This document shows, piece after piece, positions 6,362 through 7,802 of a DNA stretch of 7,802 nucleotides. A program made the position numbers and the translations under genes. The stretch is from positions 1 to 7,802 of the forward strand of contig CANGEZ010000086.1 in assembly GCA_947452875.1 (NCBI GenBank), given 5' to 3'. The notes beneath the pieces were generated by a model, which saw only the letters and a program-made list of their open reading frames with translations, did not search any database and was not told the DNA's origin. The stretch is from Chitinophagaceae bacterium (GTDB lineage Bacteria > Bacteroidota > Bacteroidia > Chitinophagales > Chitinophagaceae). How positions within the stretch are numbered: position 1 is the stretch's first letter; the number at the start of each line of letters is the position of its first letter.

Positions 6362-6459
6362 TGGATACTGGATACTGGATGCTGGATACTGGATGCTTGA
6401 TACTGGATACTGGATGCTGGATACTGGATGCTTGATACTGGATGCTTGATACTGGATAG
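6362..6459. repeat. Heptanucleotide tandem repeat, 14 units of TGGATRC
   Basis: Fourteen consecutive 7-base units, consensus TGGATAC/TGGATGC with a TTGATAC variant, and a partial unit (ATGC, 6358-6361) before the first. The variants are ordered: units 2-6 (6369-6403) and 7-11 (6404-6438) are identical 35-base blocks, and units 12-13 (6439-6452) repeat units 10-11. This points to expansion by duplication of larger blocks. The last unit ends in AG instead of AC. The period is not a multiple of three, and the array sits after a terminator, so it is not coding. Confidence 0.95.
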
Positions 6460-6463
6460 CATT

Positions 6464-6508
6464 GTCGACTAATTAGCGACTTTGCTCCCTTGCGAGCTTT
6501 GCGTGAAA
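6464..6508. repeat. Probable dispersed intergenic repeat fragment (GCGA..TTTGC phrases)
   Basis: Right after the heptamer array, near-copies GCGACTTTGC (6476-6485) and GCGAGCTTTGCG (6492-6503) occur within 28 bases, followed by TGAAACT. Phrases such as CTTTGCGTGAAAC recur in intergenic DNA of several Bacteroidota as I recall; only the internal repetition is visible here. Confidence 0.35.
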
Positions 6509-6557
6509 CTAGAAAAATAAGAATTCCCTAAATCCCAATAAATCCCCCCTACTTTTT

Positions 6558-6588
6558 ATTGCCTACTCATTTTTTTTAATGATATTTG
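6558..6588 (+). promoter_or_regulatory. Bacteroidota-type sigma-ABfr promoter of the dihydroorotase homologue
   Basis: ATTG (6558-6561) serves as the -33 element, followed by exactly 19 bases and GATATTTG (6581-6588). The latter differs from the -7 consensus TAnnTTTG at one of six defined positions. Transcription would begin around 6593-6596, leaving a 5' leader of little more than ten bases before the ATG at 6607. It lies downstream of the kduD terminator, so this gene is likely transcribed independently. Confidence 0.5.
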
Positions 6589-6606
6589 CCTAATCTTATA
6601 GAAATA

Positions 6607-7802
6607 ATGAAGGTTTTAATCAAACAAGCACACATTATTTGTCAGGGTTCCCCTCACAATAACTCCATTAAAGACATTTTCATTTCAGATGGTATCATTC
6701 AAAAAATTGATGACCACATTGACGTCCAGGCAGACCAAATCGTAAGCTACGACAACTTACATGTGAGCATCGGTTGGATGGATGTATTCGCTCATTTCTC
6801 CGACCCTGGTCATGAAGAAAGAGAAACTATCGAAACTGGTGCGGCGGCTGCAGCTGCAGGAGGATTTACCGATGTGATGATCATGCCCAATACAAATCCA
6901 GTTCTTGCTGCGAAGTCACAAATAGAATATATCAAACAACGTTCATGTCAATTGGCTGTTAACATTCATCCCATCGGAGCCGTTACCAAAAACGCCGAAG
7001 GAAAAGAATTAGCCGAAATGTATGATATGTACGAAAGTGGCGCGGTTGCTTTTTCTGATGGATTGAATAGCATTCAGCAAGCCAACATCATGACCAAAGC
7101 TTTACAATATGTGCTTGCCAACGATAAAGTAATTATTCAGTTACCGGATGAGAAATCTATTTCTGCACATGGTCTTGTAAATGAAGGTATCGTAAGTACC
7201 AAAATGGGATTGCCAGGAAAACCAGCCATTGCAGAAGAATTGATGATCATGAGAGATATTGAATTGCTAAAATACACAGGTTCAAAATTGCACATAACGG
7301 GAATCTCTACACGCAAGTCTGTAGAACTAATCGCAGCTGCTAAAAAATCAGGATTGCAAATTACATGTTCCGCTACTCCATACCATTGTTATTTCAATGA
7401 TGAAGATTTAGCAGGTTACGATACCAACTTAAAAGTAAACCCTCCTTTAAGAAATCAGGATGACAAAACAGCCATTCGTGAAGCACTGAACAATGGCACG
7501 ATTGATTGTATCGCTTCTCATCATATCCCTTTGAATTGGGATGATAAAACTTGTGAGTTTGAATATGCAAAATATGGCATGACCGGACTTGAATCTGTAT
7601 TTAGTGTTTTCAATAGCATCTTCATCAACTTGGAACATTTGATTAACCATCTCACTTCTCATCCTAGAAACATTTTCGGTATCACCATGCCAAGAATTGA
7701 AGAAAATGTAGATGCCTGTTTAACGTTATTCCAACCTGAGGAATCATTTACTTTCGAAGCCACTCAAATTCATTCTAAAGCACGCAACAATCCTTTCATC
7801 GG
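6607..7802 (+). CDS. pyrC: Dihydroorotase homologue (PyrC-like), probably metal-free/non-catalytic; partial at right edge
   Basis: 398 complete codons without a stop; the gene leaves the window. It aligns by motif with type I dihydroorotases of the amidohydrolase superfamily, the pyrimidine-biosynthesis enzyme forming dihydroorotate from carbamoyl aspartate: GWMDVFAHFSDPGHEERET (56-74), AAGGFTDVMIMPNTNP (83-98), GAVAFSDG (145-152), GLPGKPAIAEELM (201-213), VNPPLR (277-282) and DGTIDxIASDH-like GTIDCIASHHIP (297-308). However, most metal ligands are replaced. DxHxH reads D59-V-F61-A-H63, so the first His is Phe. The HCED-type His is Gln178 (IIQLPD). The HVST-type His is Gly232 (ITGISTRKS). The ATDH Asp is His305. 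Full length in the family is about 420 residues, so only the end is missing. A metal-less dihydroorotase-like paralogue is known in Bacteroidota annotation and resembles the structural pseudo-dihydroorotase that supports aspartate transcarbamoylase in Pseudomonas; that role here is inference. ATG at 6607 chosen from the N-terminal beta-strand MKVLIKQAHII and the promoter. Confidence 0.85.
   Translation, partial: MKVLIKQAHIICQGSPHNNSIKDIFISDGIIQKIDDHIDVQADQIVSYDNLHVSIGWMDVFAHFSDPGHEERETIETGAAAAAAGGFTDVMIMPNTNPVLAAKSQIEYIKQRSCQLAVNIHPIGAVTKNAEGKELAEMYDMYESGAVAFSDGLNSIQQANIMTKALQYVLANDKVIIQLPDEKSISAHGLVNEGIVSTKMGLPGKPAIAEELMIMRDIELLKYTGSKLHITGISTRKSVELIAAAKKSGLQITCSATPYHCYFNDEDLAGYDTNLKVNPPLRNQDDKTAIREALNNGTIDCIASHHIPLNWDDKTCEFEYAKYGMTGLESVFSVFNSIFINLEHLINHLTSHPRNIFGITMPRIEENVDACLTLFQPEESFTFEATQIHSKARNNPFI

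Larger units (their letters stand above)
6284..6606. other. 323-base intergenic spacer: terminator, tandem repeats, promoter
   Basis: No gene is supported here. From left to right it holds the kduD terminator (6307-6346), the heptamer tandem array (6362-6459), a repeat-like stretch (about 6464-6508), a C-run-containing AT-rich section, and the promoter of the dihydroorotase homologue (6558-6588). Confidence 0.75.

Noticed and set aside
6358..6435. Small plus-strand frame of 25 codons through the heptamer array
   Set aside because: It arises only from the repeat, follows a terminator, has no initiation context and ends where the TTGATAC variant supplies a TGA.
6362..6459. Heptamer array as a CRISPR or origin iteron array
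   Set aside because: Units are contiguous without spacers, so not CRISPR; there is no replication gene or DnaA-box cluster nearby to support an origin.
7447..7662. Minus-strand open frame of 71 codons
   Set aside because: Antisense to the dihydroorotase homologue, which is clearly the coding strand there.
1..7802. A defence, toxin-antitoxin or mobile-element system
   Set aside because: No transposase, integrase, nuclease, toxin or terminal repeats were found; all genes belong to uronate metabolism, surface display or pyrimidine-related families.

Overview
The window looks like a piece of a Bacteroidota chromosome, probably from the Chitinophagaceae or a relative (placement is inference). 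The DNA is AT-rich, gene starts lack Shine-Dalgarno sequences and are preceded by A/T-rich stretches. One promoter fits the Bacteroidota pattern (TTG, 19-base spacer, near-TAnnTTTG), and a secreted protein begins its mature part with the Bacteroidota surface motif TTYYWIGG.

Most of the window is a divergent uronate-polysaccharide catabolic locus. On the minus strand, reading leftwards, are an exported PL17 alginate/oligoalginate lyase (3323-1131), a KdgF-type cupin 19 bases further on (1111-752), and the first 229 codons of a secreted beta-rich surface protein that leaves the window at its left edge (689-<1). On the plus strand are a LacI-family regulator (3630-4643), kduI (4693-5511) and kduD (5522-6283), closed by a strong intrinsic terminator (6307-6346). 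The 306-base region between the two arms holds at least three inverted repeats that are candidate operators.

Together the genes describe a pathway. The lyase releases 4,5-unsaturated monouronate, KdgF opens the ring, KduI isomerises the 5-keto-4-deoxyuronate, and KduD reduces the product to 2-keto-3-deoxygluconate (KDG). The KDG kinase, the KDPG aldolase and any transporter or SusC/D pair are not in the window. The unusual point is an alginate-type lyase paired with the pectin/GAG-type KduI-KduD pair instead of a dedicated DEH reductase. No defence, mobile or CRISPR system is visible.

Right of the terminator is a 323-base spacer with a hierarchical heptanucleotide tandem repeat (14 units of 7 bp) and a second repeat-like stretch. 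It is followed by a promoter and a dihydroorotase homologue that runs off the right edge (6607->7802). That homologue has lost most of the metal-binding residues of active dihydroorotases and is probably a non-catalytic paralogue. Two real genes, the left surface protein and the right dihydroorotase homologue, are cut by the window edges.
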